A DNA stretch of 64,000 nucleotides from UBA11524 sp045591175 (GTDB taxonomy: Bacteria; Bacillota; Clostridia; Christensenellales; Aristaeellaceae). A model generated the notes under the pieces. That model saw only the letters and a program-made list of their open reading frames with translations, made no database searches and was not told the DNA's origin. A program made the translations under genes and the position numbers. The stretch spans positions 40,221 through 104,220 of the forward strand of contig JAZNSI010000005.1 in NCBI GenBank assembly GCA_045591175.1, given 5' to 3'. This document shows positions 24,527 through 33,306 of this stretch, piece after piece. The stretch's first letter is position 1. Each line of letters starts with the position of its first letter.

Positions 24527-24555
24527 TTGCTTTTTCCGCCGGGGTTTGATATACT
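24527..24555 (+). promoter_or_regulatory. Promoter of the GH43-flavodoxin-GH35 run
   Basis: -35 TTGCTT (24527-24532) and -10 TATACT (24550-24555), 17 bases apart. No LacI-type site is seen here. Confidence 0.65.
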
Positions 24556-24590
24556 ATCATTAACGACATCCGCGAGGAGGTTAATTGAAT

Positions 24591-25454
24591 ATGAAGCTTT
24601 CCGACATCAATATCCGGGATCCCTATGTCCTTTTGCATGAAGGCAAGTATTATCTGTACGGCACCCGCGGCGCGACCTGCTGGGGCGAGTGCGACGGCTT
24701 TGATGCCTATGTTTCCGATGACCTCGAAAACTGGTCCGAGCCCATCGAGATCTTCCACAACGACGGTTCCTTCTGGGCGACCCACAACTACTGGGCCCCG
24801 GAGGTGCATCAGTGGAAGGGCGCATTCTACATGTTCGCCTCCTTCAAGGCGGAGGGCGTGTGCCGCTGCACCTGCATCCTCAAGGCGGATAATCCCCTCG
24901 GGCCCTTCGTCCCCCACAGCAAAGGCCCCATCACCCCGCCCGACTGGGAGTGCCTGGACGGCACCTTCTACGTAGACAAGGAAGGTAAGCCCTACATGGT
25001 CTTCTGCCACGAATGGGTGCAGGCCATCGACGGCGAGATCTGGGCGATGGAGCTCCAGGATGACCTGACTGCCCCCGCCGGCCCGCCGCGTCTGCTGTTC
25101 ACCGCCTCCGAGGCGGAGTGGATCGTCCCCGGCCGTCCCGTGCTGGGCAAGCCCTCCTTCGTGACCGACGGCCCCTTCATGTGGCGGACCGAGGACGGCA
25201 CGCTGCTGATGCTCTGGGCCGCCTTCTCCAAGGACGGCTACACCCAGGGCCTGGCCCGCAGCTCCAACGGGGAAATCACCGGCGATTTCAAGCAGGTGAA
25301 GCCCCTGTTCATGAAGGACGGCGGCCACGGCATGGTCTTCCGCACCAAGGAAGGCAAGCTGATGATGACTCTGCACTCCCCCAACAAGAAGCTGGAGGAG
25401 CGCCCCTACTTCTTTGAGGTCGTTGAAGAAGACGGCCTGCTGCACAGAAAGTAA
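24591..25454 (+). CDS. Glycoside hydrolase family 43-like protein
   Basis: Intracellular five-bladed beta-propeller hydrolase of 287 residues, presumably releasing xylose or arabinose from short oligosaccharides. The blade-1 base Asp is in INIRDPYVLL (about residue 10), followed by YYLYGTRG, NYWAPEVHQW and CLDGTFYVDKEGKPYMVFCHEW; the last conserved carboxylate is in VTDGPF, Asp where many GH43 enzymes have Glu. There is no signal peptide. Start is the ATG at 24591, ten bases after GAGGAGG. A paralogue with the same motifs is at 43726-44733. Followed after 13 bases by the flavodoxin-like gene. Confidence 0.88.
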   Translation: MKLSDINIRDPYVLLHEGKYYLYGTRGATCWGECDGFDAYVSDDLENWSEPIEIFHNDGSFWATHNYWAPEVHQWKGAFYMFASFKAEGVCRCTCILKADNPLGPFVPHSKGPITPPDWECLDGTFYVDKEGKPYMVFCHEWVQAIDGEIWAMELQDDLTAPAGPPRLLFTASEAEWIVPGRPVLGKPSFVTDGPFMWRTEDGTLLMLWAAFSKDGYTQGLARSSNGEITGDFKQVKPLFMKDGGHGMVFRTKEGKLMMTLHSPNKKLEERPYFFEVVEEDGLLHRK

Positions 25455-25467
25455 TCCGGAGGTTGCC

Positions 25468-25962
25468 ATGAACGCCACTGCCATCGTATACACATCGGGC
25501 ACGGGTTACACCGCCCGCTACGCCGCGCTGCTGTCGGAGAAACTCAATCTTCCCGCACACACGCTCGCTGACGCGGTAAAATCCCTGCCTGCCGGCACAC
25601 CCGTTATCTACATGGGCTGGCTGATGGCCGGTTCCGTCAAGGACTACAAGAAGGCCGCCCGGCGCTTTGCCATCGACGCGGTCATCGGCGTGGGCCTGGG
25701 CGACACCGGCGCACAGGATGATGCGGCCCGCAAGGCATGCAAGCTCCCGGCGGATATCCCCGTCTTCACGGTGCAGGGCGGCATGGATCTTGAGAAGCTG
25801 CGCGGCCCGTACAAATTCGCCATCAAGATGCTGACCAAGGGCATGGTCGCCCAGAAGAACCGCACCCCCGGCGAGGATCGGATGCTGGAGCTGCTGCAAA
25901 AGGGCGGCGATTACGTCAGCGAAAAGGAGCTGGCCACAGTGCTGGCATGGGCGGGCAAGTAA
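25468..25962 (+). CDS. Flavodoxin-domain protein
   Basis: Small 164-residue protein with an N-terminal FMN phosphate-binding pattern YTSGTGYTARYAALL (residues 8-22) and the strand VIYMGWLMAGSVKDYKKA, the shape of flavodoxin-like or protoporphyrinogen-oxidase-type (HemG-like) domains. It probably carries FMN and electrons in the cytoplasm. The redox partner is not known and nothing adjacent is an oxidoreductase. GGAGG precedes the ATG at 25468. It sits between GH43 and GH35 in the same run, 13 bases after the GH43 stop. Confidence 0.8.
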   Translation: MNATAIVYTSGTGYTARYAALLSEKLNLPAHTLADAVKSLPAGTPVIYMGWLMAGSVKDYKKAARRFAIDAVIGVGLGDTGAQDDAARKACKLPADIPVFTVQGGMDLEKLRGPYKFAIKMLTKGMVAQKNRTPGEDRMLELLQKGGDYVSEKELATVLAWAGK

Positions 25963-25995
25963 AATCCCTACTACTTATATACGGAGGATCCCCGC

Positions 25996-27738
25996 ATGGG
26001 AAAGTTTGAAATCAAGGACGATTTTTACCTGAACGGCGAGAAGTTTCAGGTCATTTCCGGCTCCATCCACTATTTCCGCGTCGTGCCGGAGTACTGGCGC
26101 GACCGTCTGCTGAAGCTCAAGGCCATGGGCTGCAACACCGTGGAAACCTACATCCCCTGGAACTTCCACGAGCCGAACCGCGGAGAATTCAACTTCGAAG
26201 GTGACCACGATGTGTGTGAGTTTGTCCGCATCGCCCAGGAGCTGGGCCTGTGGGTGATCATCCGCCCCTCCCCCTACATCTGCGCGGAATGGGAGTTCGG
26301 CGGTTTCCCCGCCTGGCTGCTCGCTCAGGACGGCATGCGCTTCCGCTGCAACTACGAGCCCTACATGAAGGAATTCCTCGCCTACTTTGATGAGCTGCTG
26401 CCCCGCCTCGCGCCCTTGCAGATCACCCACGGCGGTCCCATCATCATGATGCAGGTGGAGAACGAGTACGGCTCCTACGGCGACGACAAGGAGTATCTGG
26501 CCAAGCTCCGCGACGGCATGATTGAACGCGGCATCGACGTGCCCCTGGTCACCTCCGACGGCCCCGAGCACGATATGCTCGCCTGCGGCAAGGTGGACGG
26601 CGTGTTCCAGACCGGCAACTTCGGCTCCCACACCAGGGAGCGCTTCGCCTACATGCAGAGCCAGGGCATCTATCCGCTGATGTGCATGGAATACTGGTGC
26701 GGCTGGTTCGATCACTGGGGCTGCGGCAAGCACGCCCACACCGACGCTGCGCCCTCCGCCAAGGACTTTGGCGACGCCCTCGACCTGGGCCACATCAACA
26801 TCTACATGTTCCACGGCGGCACGTCCTTCGGATTGATGAACGGCTCCAACTACTACGACAAGCTGACCCCCGACGTCACCAGCTACGACTACGACGCGCT
26901 GCTGACCGAGGACGGCCGCATCACCGAGAAGTACCGCCTCTTCAAGGCTGAAATCGAGAAGCGCAACGGCCCTGCGCCGGTGATCGACATCCCGGAGATC
27001 CCCCGCAAGGCCTACGGCGAGGCCACCGAGATCGCCAGCGCCCCCCTGTGCCAGCTGCTGACGGAGCGCAAGAGCACCTACAGCGTCTGCCCCATGAGCA
27101 TGGAGCGCCTGGGCCAGAACTACGGCTACACCCTCTACACCACCGTGCTGACCAACGAGGACGAGCTGCGCAAGATTCAGCTGGTGGGCGCCAATGACCG
27201 CGCGGTCATCATGCTGGACGGCGAGACCATCGCCACCCTGTACGACCACGATCTGCAGCAGGCTCACAAGTTCGAGACCCCCGTGCCCGTCCGCAAGGGC
27301 GCAAGGCTGGAGATCCTGGTGGAGAACATGGGCCGCGTCAACTATTCCTTCAAGCTGGAGCACCAGCGCAAGGGCATCGATTCCGGCGTGGTGATCAACG
27401 ATCATCAGAAGTTCGGCTGGAACATGTTCGTCTGCGACGAGGCGGTCATGGCCTCCCTGCAGCCTGCCGGGAAGACCAACGCAAAGGCCCCCGCCGTCCA
27501 CACCCTGACCTTCCGGGTAGACGAAAAGGCCGACACCTGGCTCGATCTCCCCGGCTGGGGCAAAGGCACCGTGATTCTCAACGGCTTCTGCCTGGGTCGT
27601 TTCTGGGAGATCGGTCCGCAGAAGCGCCTGTACGTCCCTGCTCCCCTGCTGCGCGAGGGCGAGAATACTCTCACCATCGTGGAGACCGAAGGCAAGAGCG
27701 GCAAGGCGTTCCTTGTGGACGAGCCCGACCTGGGCTGA
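25996..27738 (+). CDS. Beta-galactosidase, GH35
   Basis: Removes terminal beta-galactose from oligosaccharides; a 580-residue cytoplasmic GH35 enzyme without a signal peptide. N-terminal TIM barrel: SGSIHYFRVVPEYW, NTVETYIPWNFHEP, PYICAEWEFGGFPAWL, acid/base Glu157 in QVENEYGS and nucleophile Glu232 in MCMEYWCGWFDHWG. C-terminal beta-sandwich domains follow (about 380-580), ending KAFLVDEPDLG. AGGAGG precedes the ATG at 25996. Last gene of the GH43 run, followed by a strong terminator. A GH2 at 45968 could have overlapping activity. Confidence 0.95.
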   Translation: MGKFEIKDDFYLNGEKFQVISGSIHYFRVVPEYWRDRLLKLKAMGCNTVETYIPWNFHEPNRGEFNFEGDHDVCEFVRIAQELGLWVIIRPSPYICAEWEFGGFPAWLLAQDGMRFRCNYEPYMKEFLAYFDELLPRLAPLQITHGGPIIMMQVENEYGSYGDDKEYLAKLRDGMIERGIDVPLVTSDGPEHDMLACGKVDGVFQTGNFGSHTRERFAYMQSQGIYPLMCMEYWCGWFDHWGCGKHAHTDAAPSAKDFGDALDLGHINIYMFHGGTSFGLMNGSNYYDKLTPDVTSYDYDALLTEDGRITEKYRLFKAEIEKRNGPAPVIDIPEIPRKAYGEATEIASAPLCQLLTERKSTYSVCPMSMERLGQNYGYTLYTTVLTNEDELRKIQLVGANDRAVIMLDGETIATLYDHDLQQAHKFETPVPVRKGARLEILVENMGRVNYSFKLEHQRKGIDSGVVINDHQKFGWNMFVCDEAVMASLQPAGKTNAKAPAVHTLTFRVDEKADTWLDLPGWGKGTVILNGFCLGRFWEIGPQKRLYVPAPLLREGENTLTIVETEGKSGKAFLVDEPDLG

Positions 27739-27786
27739 CAAGAATCCTCCACCGCCGCCATCTATTACGAAATCCCGAATAGTTTT

Positions 27787-27831
27787 CCGGAGCAGTTGTG
27801 TCGTGCAAGGCTGCTCCGGATTTCTTATTTC
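27787..27831 (+). terminator. GH35 terminator
   Basis: CCGGAGCAG/CTGCTCCGG stem around a 15-base loop, then ATTTCTTATTT. Confidence 0.75.
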
Positions 27832-27855
27832 ACAAAATTTGCATGAAAATATCGA

Positions 27856-27867
27856 CGAAAACGTTTG
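27856..27867. promoter_or_regulatory. LacI/CcpA-type operator of the large cluster
   Basis: CGAAAACGTTTG, identical over 12 bases to the site before GH94 at 2356-2367 (minus strand). It lies about 40 bases upstream of the -35 box. Confidence 0.6.
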
Positions 27868-27905
27868 AATCCTTGTGCAGCTCCTTGTCTCATCCGGAAA
27901 TCATC

Positions 27906-27934
27906 TTGACAGATTGACCAAATTTGGCTATAAT
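27906..27934 (+). promoter_or_regulatory. Promoter of the large transport cluster
   Basis: -35 TTGACA and -10 TATAAT, 17 bases apart, with the palindrome CCAAATTTGG (27918-27927) in the spacer, a possible second operator. Confidence 0.88.
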
Positions 27935-28045
27935 GAAGCTAATCTGAGGCGGAAGCCACGTTTAACACACTGGATATAGGATTCCTATTCCGGTGTATTA
28001 AGTTGCGTCTGATTCTTGCCTCAAAAAAGTAAGGAGGAACCCCCT

Positions 28046-30064
28046 ATGAAGAAGTTTGCCGCCCTGCTGCTGGCGCTGGCGATGGTTCTCGCTCTGGTCC
28101 CCATGGCGACCGCTGAAGAAGAGCCCATCATCGTCCGTTGGGGCACCCACTGGGTCGACGGCCAGGATCCCAACAAGATCGACGAGACCAAGTCCACCGA
28201 TGGCAACATCGTCTACACCATGACCGACGAAGCTGACCGTCAGCTGCGTCTGGCCGCCGAGAAGGCCGTGTTGGAAAAGCACAACGTCAAGATCGTGCAC
28301 GTGCAGTACGCTCAGGACACCCGTTCCGAGCTGGTTCTGTCCGTGCTGGCCGGCAACCCCTGCTGCGAAATCGCCCGCATGTGGTCCGGTTCTGAGAACA
28401 CCGTCCTGGCGCAGAACATCCTGCAGCCCCTGGACGACTACGCCTACATCTTCGAAGGCGCTGAGTGGATGTGGCCCACTGCCGTGTTCGGCCATAACTA
28501 CTTCATCAACACCAACGTTTCCTTCAACCAGTACTTCACCCTGCTGGTCAACCTGACCATGATCGAGCAGGTTGACGCTCTGAAGGAAGAGGACGGCACC
28601 ACCCTGTACCCCATGGAGATGCTGGAGCGCGGCGACTGGACCTGGTCCAACTTCGAGGCCTACCTGGCCAAGATCGCTGCCCACTACGCCAACACCCCCG
28701 CTCCCGAGGGCGCGAAGGTGAGCACCATCGCTGCGTACGAGACTGACTACCGCTTCTCCGGCCTGGCTGCCATGTACGCCAACGGCGGCGGCATCTATGG
28801 CGACGCCGGCGTCATCGCTGACTCCCAGGAGTCCATCGACGCTATCGCCTTCATCAAGAAGCAGCTGGACAACGGCAACATGAAGGTCTGCGGCGTGTAC
28901 GACGACCAGTGGACCCCCCAGTGGTGCGAGGCTGGCTATGACTTCGGCCGCGGCGCTTGCGTCTTCGGCGATTGCCCCATCTGGGTCATCAAGGGTCAGG
29001 TCGACGCCTGTACCGAGCGCGGCGAATCCGTCGCCATCATGCCCTGGCCTGCTGCTGACCGCCTGGTCACCAAGAACGCCGACGGCACCGTGACTTACTC
29101 CCCCGAATACCGTCAGGTCATCTCCGTTGGCGACATCGACGGCATCCTGAAGGGCATCTCCCCCGAAATGGTCGAGCTGACCCTGAAGTCCTACCGCACC
29201 TACTGGGAGACCTACTACTCCCTGAAGGCCGGCGTTGACAACATGGACGAGTACAAGCCCACCGTCGCGAAGGACGAAGCCACCAAGTACGGTCTGGATA
29301 TCTACAACGAGACCTACGGCGACGGCATCCTGGCTGCTTTCATCTTCAACTCCGAGCTGTGCATCCCCAACGACGTGGCTGGCAACCTGGGCATGCGTGA
29401 TCCCTGGGATCAGATCATGGGCAAGGGCCTGGCTGGCGTCGAAGGCATGCCTTCCTACGAAATCGCCATCAAGGCTAACCTGAACAAGTTCACTGATGTC
29501 GTCGCTGAGATGGAAGCCATCCTGGGCTCCTCCGAGCTGAACGACAACCAGGGCCCCGCCGTCACCGCGACTGGCGAGCTGGTCATCCCCGTTGGCACCG
29601 ATCTGGCCACCATCGACTGGACCGCGTATTTCTCCGCTGAGGACGGCTTCGACGGCGTCATGGATCCCGCTCTGGCCGTGTACGAGACCGAAGGCCGCGT
29701 TGACGTGACCGTCGCCGGCACTGGCGAGTGCAAGGGCATCTTCACCGATAAGGCTGGCAACGAAGGCTCCGCCAAGCTGCCCATTATCGTGTACGATCCC
29801 GCCAACACCGTTACCCCCACCCTGACTGTGGTTGAAGAGCTGCCCACCATCGCGATGGACGCTGACGCCTCCGCAATCGACTGGACTGCTTACATCACTG
29901 AGGCGAAGGATGCTTCCGGTCTGGACCTGAAGGCCAAGGTTGTGGCTGACGTGTCCGTGCTGGATACCTCCATGCCCGACGTGTACCCCGTCACCCTGAC
30001 CGTGACCGACTACGCCGGCAACACCGCCTCCGTCGAGATCCAGGTTGAGGTCGTTGTCGAGTAA
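28046..30064 (+). CDS. Extracellular solute-binding protein with C-terminal Ig-like repeats
   Basis: Large 672-residue binding protein. Residues 1-23 are a signal peptide ending PMATA/EEE, without a lipobox Cys. Residues about 25-500 are a family 1-type solute-binding domain (IIVRWGTHWVDG; DWTWSNFEAYLAKIA; ILGSSELND at the end). Two repeats of an Ig-like fold follow (about 505-590 and 595-672), each with IDWTAY and a terminal ...DKAGN or ...DYAGN motif typical of bacterial cell-surface Ig domains. These may tether the protein at the surface or bind glycan. AAGGAGG precedes the ATG at 28046; the in-frame TTG at 28016 is not used. First gene of the 28-43.6 kb cluster. Confidence 0.9.
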   Translation: MKKFAALLLALAMVLALVPMATAEEEPIIVRWGTHWVDGQDPNKIDETKSTDGNIVYTMTDEADRQLRLAAEKAVLEKHNVKIVHVQYAQDTRSELVLSVLAGNPCCEIARMWSGSENTVLAQNILQPLDDYAYIFEGAEWMWPTAVFGHNYFINTNVSFNQYFTLLVNLTMIEQVDALKEEDGTTLYPMEMLERGDWTWSNFEAYLAKIAAHYANTPAPEGAKVSTIAAYETDYRFSGLAAMYANGGGIYGDAGVIADSQESIDAIAFIKKQLDNGNMKVCGVYDDQWTPQWCEAGYDFGRGACVFGDCPIWVIKGQVDACTERGESVAIMPWPAADRLVTKNADGTVTYSPEYRQVISVGDIDGILKGISPEMVELTLKSYRTYWETYYSLKAGVDNMDEYKPTVAKDEATKYGLDIYNETYGDGILAAFIFNSELCIPNDVAGNLGMRDPWDQIMGKGLAGVEGMPSYEIAIKANLNKFTDVVAEMEAILGSSELNDNQGPAVTATGELVIPVGTDLATIDWTAYFSAEDGFDGVMDPALAVYETEGRVDVTVAGTGECKGIFTDKAGNEGSAKLPIIVYDPANTVTPTLTVVEELPTIAMDADASAIDWTAYITEAKDASGLDLKAKVVADVSVLDTSMPDVYPVTLTVTDYAGNTASVEIQVEVVVE

Positions 30065-30096
30065 TCGAAAACGTGAAGGTCATCCCTAACTAAATC

Positions 30097-30149
30097 GGGC
30101 GGGCGTTTGAAAGGCTGATGCCTGATAACGCCCGCCCTTTCTTCTTTTT
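30097..30149 (+). terminator. Cluster-internal terminator after the first binding protein
   Basis: GGGCGGGCGTT/AACGCCCGCCC 11-bp stem followed by TTTCTTCTTTTT. It probably reduces transcription of the downstream transport genes relative to the binding protein. Confidence 0.85.
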
Positions 30150-30201
30150 CGCCGGGGATCCGCCCGGCACCGATGCATCCCGCGCAGGCGGGATCGTCAC
30201 C

Positions 30202-30283
30202 GTTGCATAACGCAGGCTCCGGGGCATACGGAGTTAAAACTGGACGCTGCATGGGCTCCGTCAGGGAGTCCGCGTTATGCAGC
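30202..30283 (+). ncRNA. Candidate structured RNA element (three-way junction)
   Basis: GTTGCATAACGC (30202-30213) pairs with GCGTTATGCAGC (30272-30283), 12 bp with one wobble, closing two inner hairpins: CTCCG/CGGAG (about 30216-30232) and one formed by GGAC/GTCC with CTCC/GGAG (about 30242-30271). It lies between the terminator and the ribosome site of the next gene, so it may be a leader regulator. No known riboswitch class was recognised. Confidence 0.4.
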
Positions 30284-30330
30284 GATGACCGCTTCCTCTC
30301 CCAATCAACGCAAAAGGGGTGAAAATACCC

Positions 30331-33291
30331 GTGACCAAGAAAAAGAAACTTTGGATCACGCTGGGCGTGATCATCGCGCTGGTGGCCATCGTGGTGCTTG
30401 TCAACCATTTCACCGGCACGAAGCAAGTCGCCTACGCCACGCCCGCCATTGATACCGCCATCGCCCGCGAAGGTACTTACCAGGCCTATCTGGACGATAA
30501 CGGCTATACGGGCGAGCTGTCCGCCGCTGAGATCGCGGTGGACGTGTTTGCCTTTGAAAAGAGCGAGGATTCCAATGCTCAGGCACTGACCGCCGGCGTC
30601 GATACCGGTGATGCGGGCACCGTGACCTGGAAGTTCACTGTGGCCGAAACCGGCTTCTACAACCTGGAGGTCGGCTATCTGGCCCTGGCCGGCACTACGT
30701 CGGATATCCAGCGCCGTGTACTCATCGACGGCGAGGCTCCCTACGAGGCCCTGACGCAGATCGTCTTCAAGCGCATCTGGCGCGATGAGGACATCCGCCT
30801 GAAGAACGACAATGAGATCCGCCCCAACGCAGACGAAGTCTACGAGGAGCAGATCATCTACCTGGAGGACTATGACCGCCGCTCCGGCGAGCCGCTGCTC
30901 TTCTACCTGACTGCGGGCGAGCACACGCTGTCCCTGGAGTCGGTGAAGGAGCCCATGGAGATCATCTCCCTGACCTTCAAGGCCGCCCCCGCCCTGGAAA
31001 GCTACGAAACCCTGTTGGTCAAGTGGCAAAGCGAGGGCAAGGTCTACGCAGGCGAGGCCATCATCGGCCAGGCCGAGCGCCGCGCTGCCAAGAAGGGCCA
31101 GGAGGCCACCGAGCTGTCCTACGTGAACGCCACCGCGGACATCCTCAAGTCCTCTCCCGCCATCACCGTGCAGAAGAACTATTCTGATGCGGCGTTGGAA
31201 CCCTTCCACGCCTGGCACATCCTCTATCCCACCATTGGCGCCAGCAACTGGGCGCAGCCCGGCGACGCCATCACCTGGCAGATCGAGGTGCCCGAGGACG
31301 GTCTGTATACCCTGACCTTCAAGGGCCGCCAGACTTCCCGCGGCGTGACCAGCTACCGCCGCCTGTCCGTCAACGGCATGATTCCCTTCGCTGAGGCGGA
31401 GGTCATCGGCTTCGGTTACTCCGGTACGATGCAGAACTACACCTTCGCCAACGCCCAGGGCGAACCCTACTACGTCTACCTGACGGCGGGCAAGAACGAC
31501 ATCAAGCTGGAATGTGTGCTGGGCGGCATCGGCGGCGTGCTGAGCGAGGTGGAAGAGTCCCTGCGCAACCTGAACGCCCTGTACCTGGCCACCATCCAGA
31601 TCACCGGCAACGTGCCCAGCCAGTTCATCGACTATGAAATCGCCAAGAAGGTCCCCACTTTCGTGGCAACCATGCATCAGGAGAGCGAGCGTCTCTTCCG
31701 CCTGGTGGACAAGATGGTCGAGATCACCGGCGAAAAGGGCGAAAATACCGCCATGCTGGAAAAGATGGCCATCCAGGCCGCCGGTCTTGCGGATGATCCG
31801 GAGAACATCGTCAAGGAGCTCAGCCAGCTGAAGAACAACATTTCTGCTCTGGGCACCTGGATCGTCAACATCTCCACCATGCCCCTGGAGCTGGACGCCG
31901 TGATCCTCTCCGCTGACACTGCTTCCCTTCCCGCCCCCACCGAGGGCTGGTTTGAAGGCATCATCGCCGAGATCCAGCGTTTCTGGGCTACCTTCTTCCA
32001 CTCCACCACCGATCTGGTCAGCGATGACAGCGGCGAGAAGAAGAATGCTTCCATCAAGGTGTGGATGGCTTCCGCCGGCCGTGAGCAGGCGCAGATCATC
32101 CAGAACATGATCGATGAGACCTTCTCCCCCAACACCGACATCGCCGTCAATCTGCAGCTGATCCCCATGGACGTGGTGCTGCGTGCAGCCCTGGCCGGCA
32201 ACGGCCCTGACGTGGTCATCGGCCTGAGCCAGGCCACCGCTCAGGACTTCGCCATGCGTGGCGCGACGGTCGAGCTGTCCCAGTATCCCGATTACGCCGA
32301 GTATGTGTCCCGCTACTCCGAGGGCGTTCTGCGCGCTACCAAGTACGGCGAGGGCGCCTACGGCATCCCCGAGCAGGTGAGCTTCCAGATGCTCTTCTAC
32401 CGCGAGGACGTGCTGGAGGAGCTGGGCCTTGAAGTGCCCACCACCTGGACGGAGGTCATGGAGATGATCCCCGTGCTCAACCGCGAGAACTACGAGTTCT
32501 ACATGCCCTCCACCCGCGTGGCCACCGGCCTGAATGTGTTCCAGGCAATGGTCTATCAGAACGAGGGCGAGATCTACGAGGGCGACGGCGTTGACTACGG
32601 CATCGCATCCGCCCTGCACGAGGACCCCGCGATGGAGGCCTTCAAGTGGTTCACCGATCTGTTCACCGTGCACGGTCTTGAAGTGCAGGCGGACTTCTCC
32701 AACCGCTTCCGCACCGGTGAAATGCCCGTTGGCGTGACGGATTACACCACCTACTGCACGCTGGAGATCTTCGCGCCGGAAATCAAGGGCCTGTGGAGCT
32801 TCTCCGCTTTCCCCGGCTCCGTGAAGGAAGACGGCACCATCGACAACACCTACGTATGCGATACCGTTCAGACCGTCATTATGAATGGCGCGAAGAATAA
32901 GGACGCCGCCTGGGAGTTCGTCAAGTGGTGGAATGAAACCGATCAGCAGACTTCCTACGCTACCACCCTGGAAGCCATCATGGGCGCAGCCGCCCGCTAC
33001 CCCGCAGCTGACCCGAACGTCATCCGCAACCTGCCCTGGTCAAACTCCGAAAGCGCCCAGCTGCTCAGCCAGTACGGAAGTCTGACCAGCATGCCCGCCA
33101 TCCCCGGCTACTACATGAACACCCGTATGATCTCCTACGCCTTCGAGGACGTTGTGGCTGATCTGGCGAATCCCCGCGAGACGCTGTACCTCAACATCCG
33201 CGATATCGACAAGGAGCTGACCAAGAAGCGCGAAGAATTCGGCCTGAGCACCAAGGAAAGTCTGGCTGAAACTGCTGCTACCAACGAGTAA
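30331..33291 (+). CDS. Membrane-anchored solute-binding protein with lectin-like modules
   Basis: A 986-residue protein with an unusual build. A positively charged start (KKKK) and one membrane helix (about 7-27, LWITLGVIIALVAIVVLV) anchor it with the rest outside. Then come two beta-sandwich modules that look carbohydrate-binding (about 45-220 and 285-400, the second with FHAWHILYPTIGASNWAQPG), a helical linker (about 400-560) and a C-terminal family 1 binding domain (about 570-930; IKVWMASAGREQAQIIQNMI, NGPDVVIGLSQ, EQVSFQMLFYRED). Start is the GTG at 30331, ten bases after AAGGGGTG. It should deliver substrate to the permeases 15 bases downstream and hold glycan near the membrane. Confidence 0.85.
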   Translation: MTKKKKLWITLGVIIALVAIVVLVNHFTGTKQVAYATPAIDTAIAREGTYQAYLDDNGYTGELSAAEIAVDVFAFEKSEDSNAQALTAGVDTGDAGTVTWKFTVAETGFYNLEVGYLALAGTTSDIQRRVLIDGEAPYEALTQIVFKRIWRDEDIRLKNDNEIRPNADEVYEEQIIYLEDYDRRSGEPLLFYLTAGEHTLSLESVKEPMEIISLTFKAAPALESYETLLVKWQSEGKVYAGEAIIGQAERRAAKKGQEATELSYVNATADILKSSPAITVQKNYSDAALEPFHAWHILYPTIGASNWAQPGDAITWQIEVPEDGLYTLTFKGRQTSRGVTSYRRLSVNGMIPFAEAEVIGFGYSGTMQNYTFANAQGEPYYVYLTAGKNDIKLECVLGGIGGVLSEVEESLRNLNALYLATIQITGNVPSQFIDYEIAKKVPTFVATMHQESERLFRLVDKMVEITGEKGENTAMLEKMAIQAAGLADDPENIVKELSQLKNNISALGTWIVNISTMPLELDAVILSADTASLPAPTEGWFEGIIAEIQRFWATFFHSTTDLVSDDSGEKKNASIKVWMASAGREQAQIIQNMIDETFSPNTDIAVNLQLIPMDVVLRAALAGNGPDVVIGLSQATAQDFAMRGATVELSQYPDYAEYVSRYSEGVLRATKYGEGAYGIPEQVSFQMLFYREDVLEELGLEVPTTWTEVMEMIPVLNRENYEFYMPSTRVATGLNVFQAMVYQNEGEIYEGDGVDYGIASALHEDPAMEAFKWFTDLFTVHGLEVQADFSNRFRTGEMPVGVTDYTTYCTLEIFAPEIKGLWSFSAFPGSVKEDGTIDNTYVCDTVQTVIMNGAKNKDAAWEFVKWWNETDQQTSYATTLEAIMGAAARYPAADPNVIRNLPWSNSESAQLLSQYGSLTSMPAIPGYYMNTRMISYAFEDVVADLANPRETLYLNIRDIDKELTKKREEFGLSTKESLAETAATNE

Positions 33292-33306
33292 AGGAGGGAG
33301 ACACGC

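Larger units (their letters stand above)
27739..28045 (+). promoter_or_regulatory. Regulatory region before the large transport cluster
   Basis: The gap holds the GH35 terminator (27787-27831), a LacI-type site (27856-27867), a consensus promoter (-35 TTGACA at 27906-27911, -10 TATAAT at 27929-27934, spacing 17), a perfect palindrome CCAAATTTGG (27918-27927) inside the spacer, and a leader of about 105 bases. No gene is seen here. Confidence 0.8.

Noticed and set aside
30010..32673. 887-codon minus-strand open frame
   Set aside because: Antisense to the two binding-protein genes; composition (His, Gly, Val, Leu) typical of reversed high-GC coding sequence.
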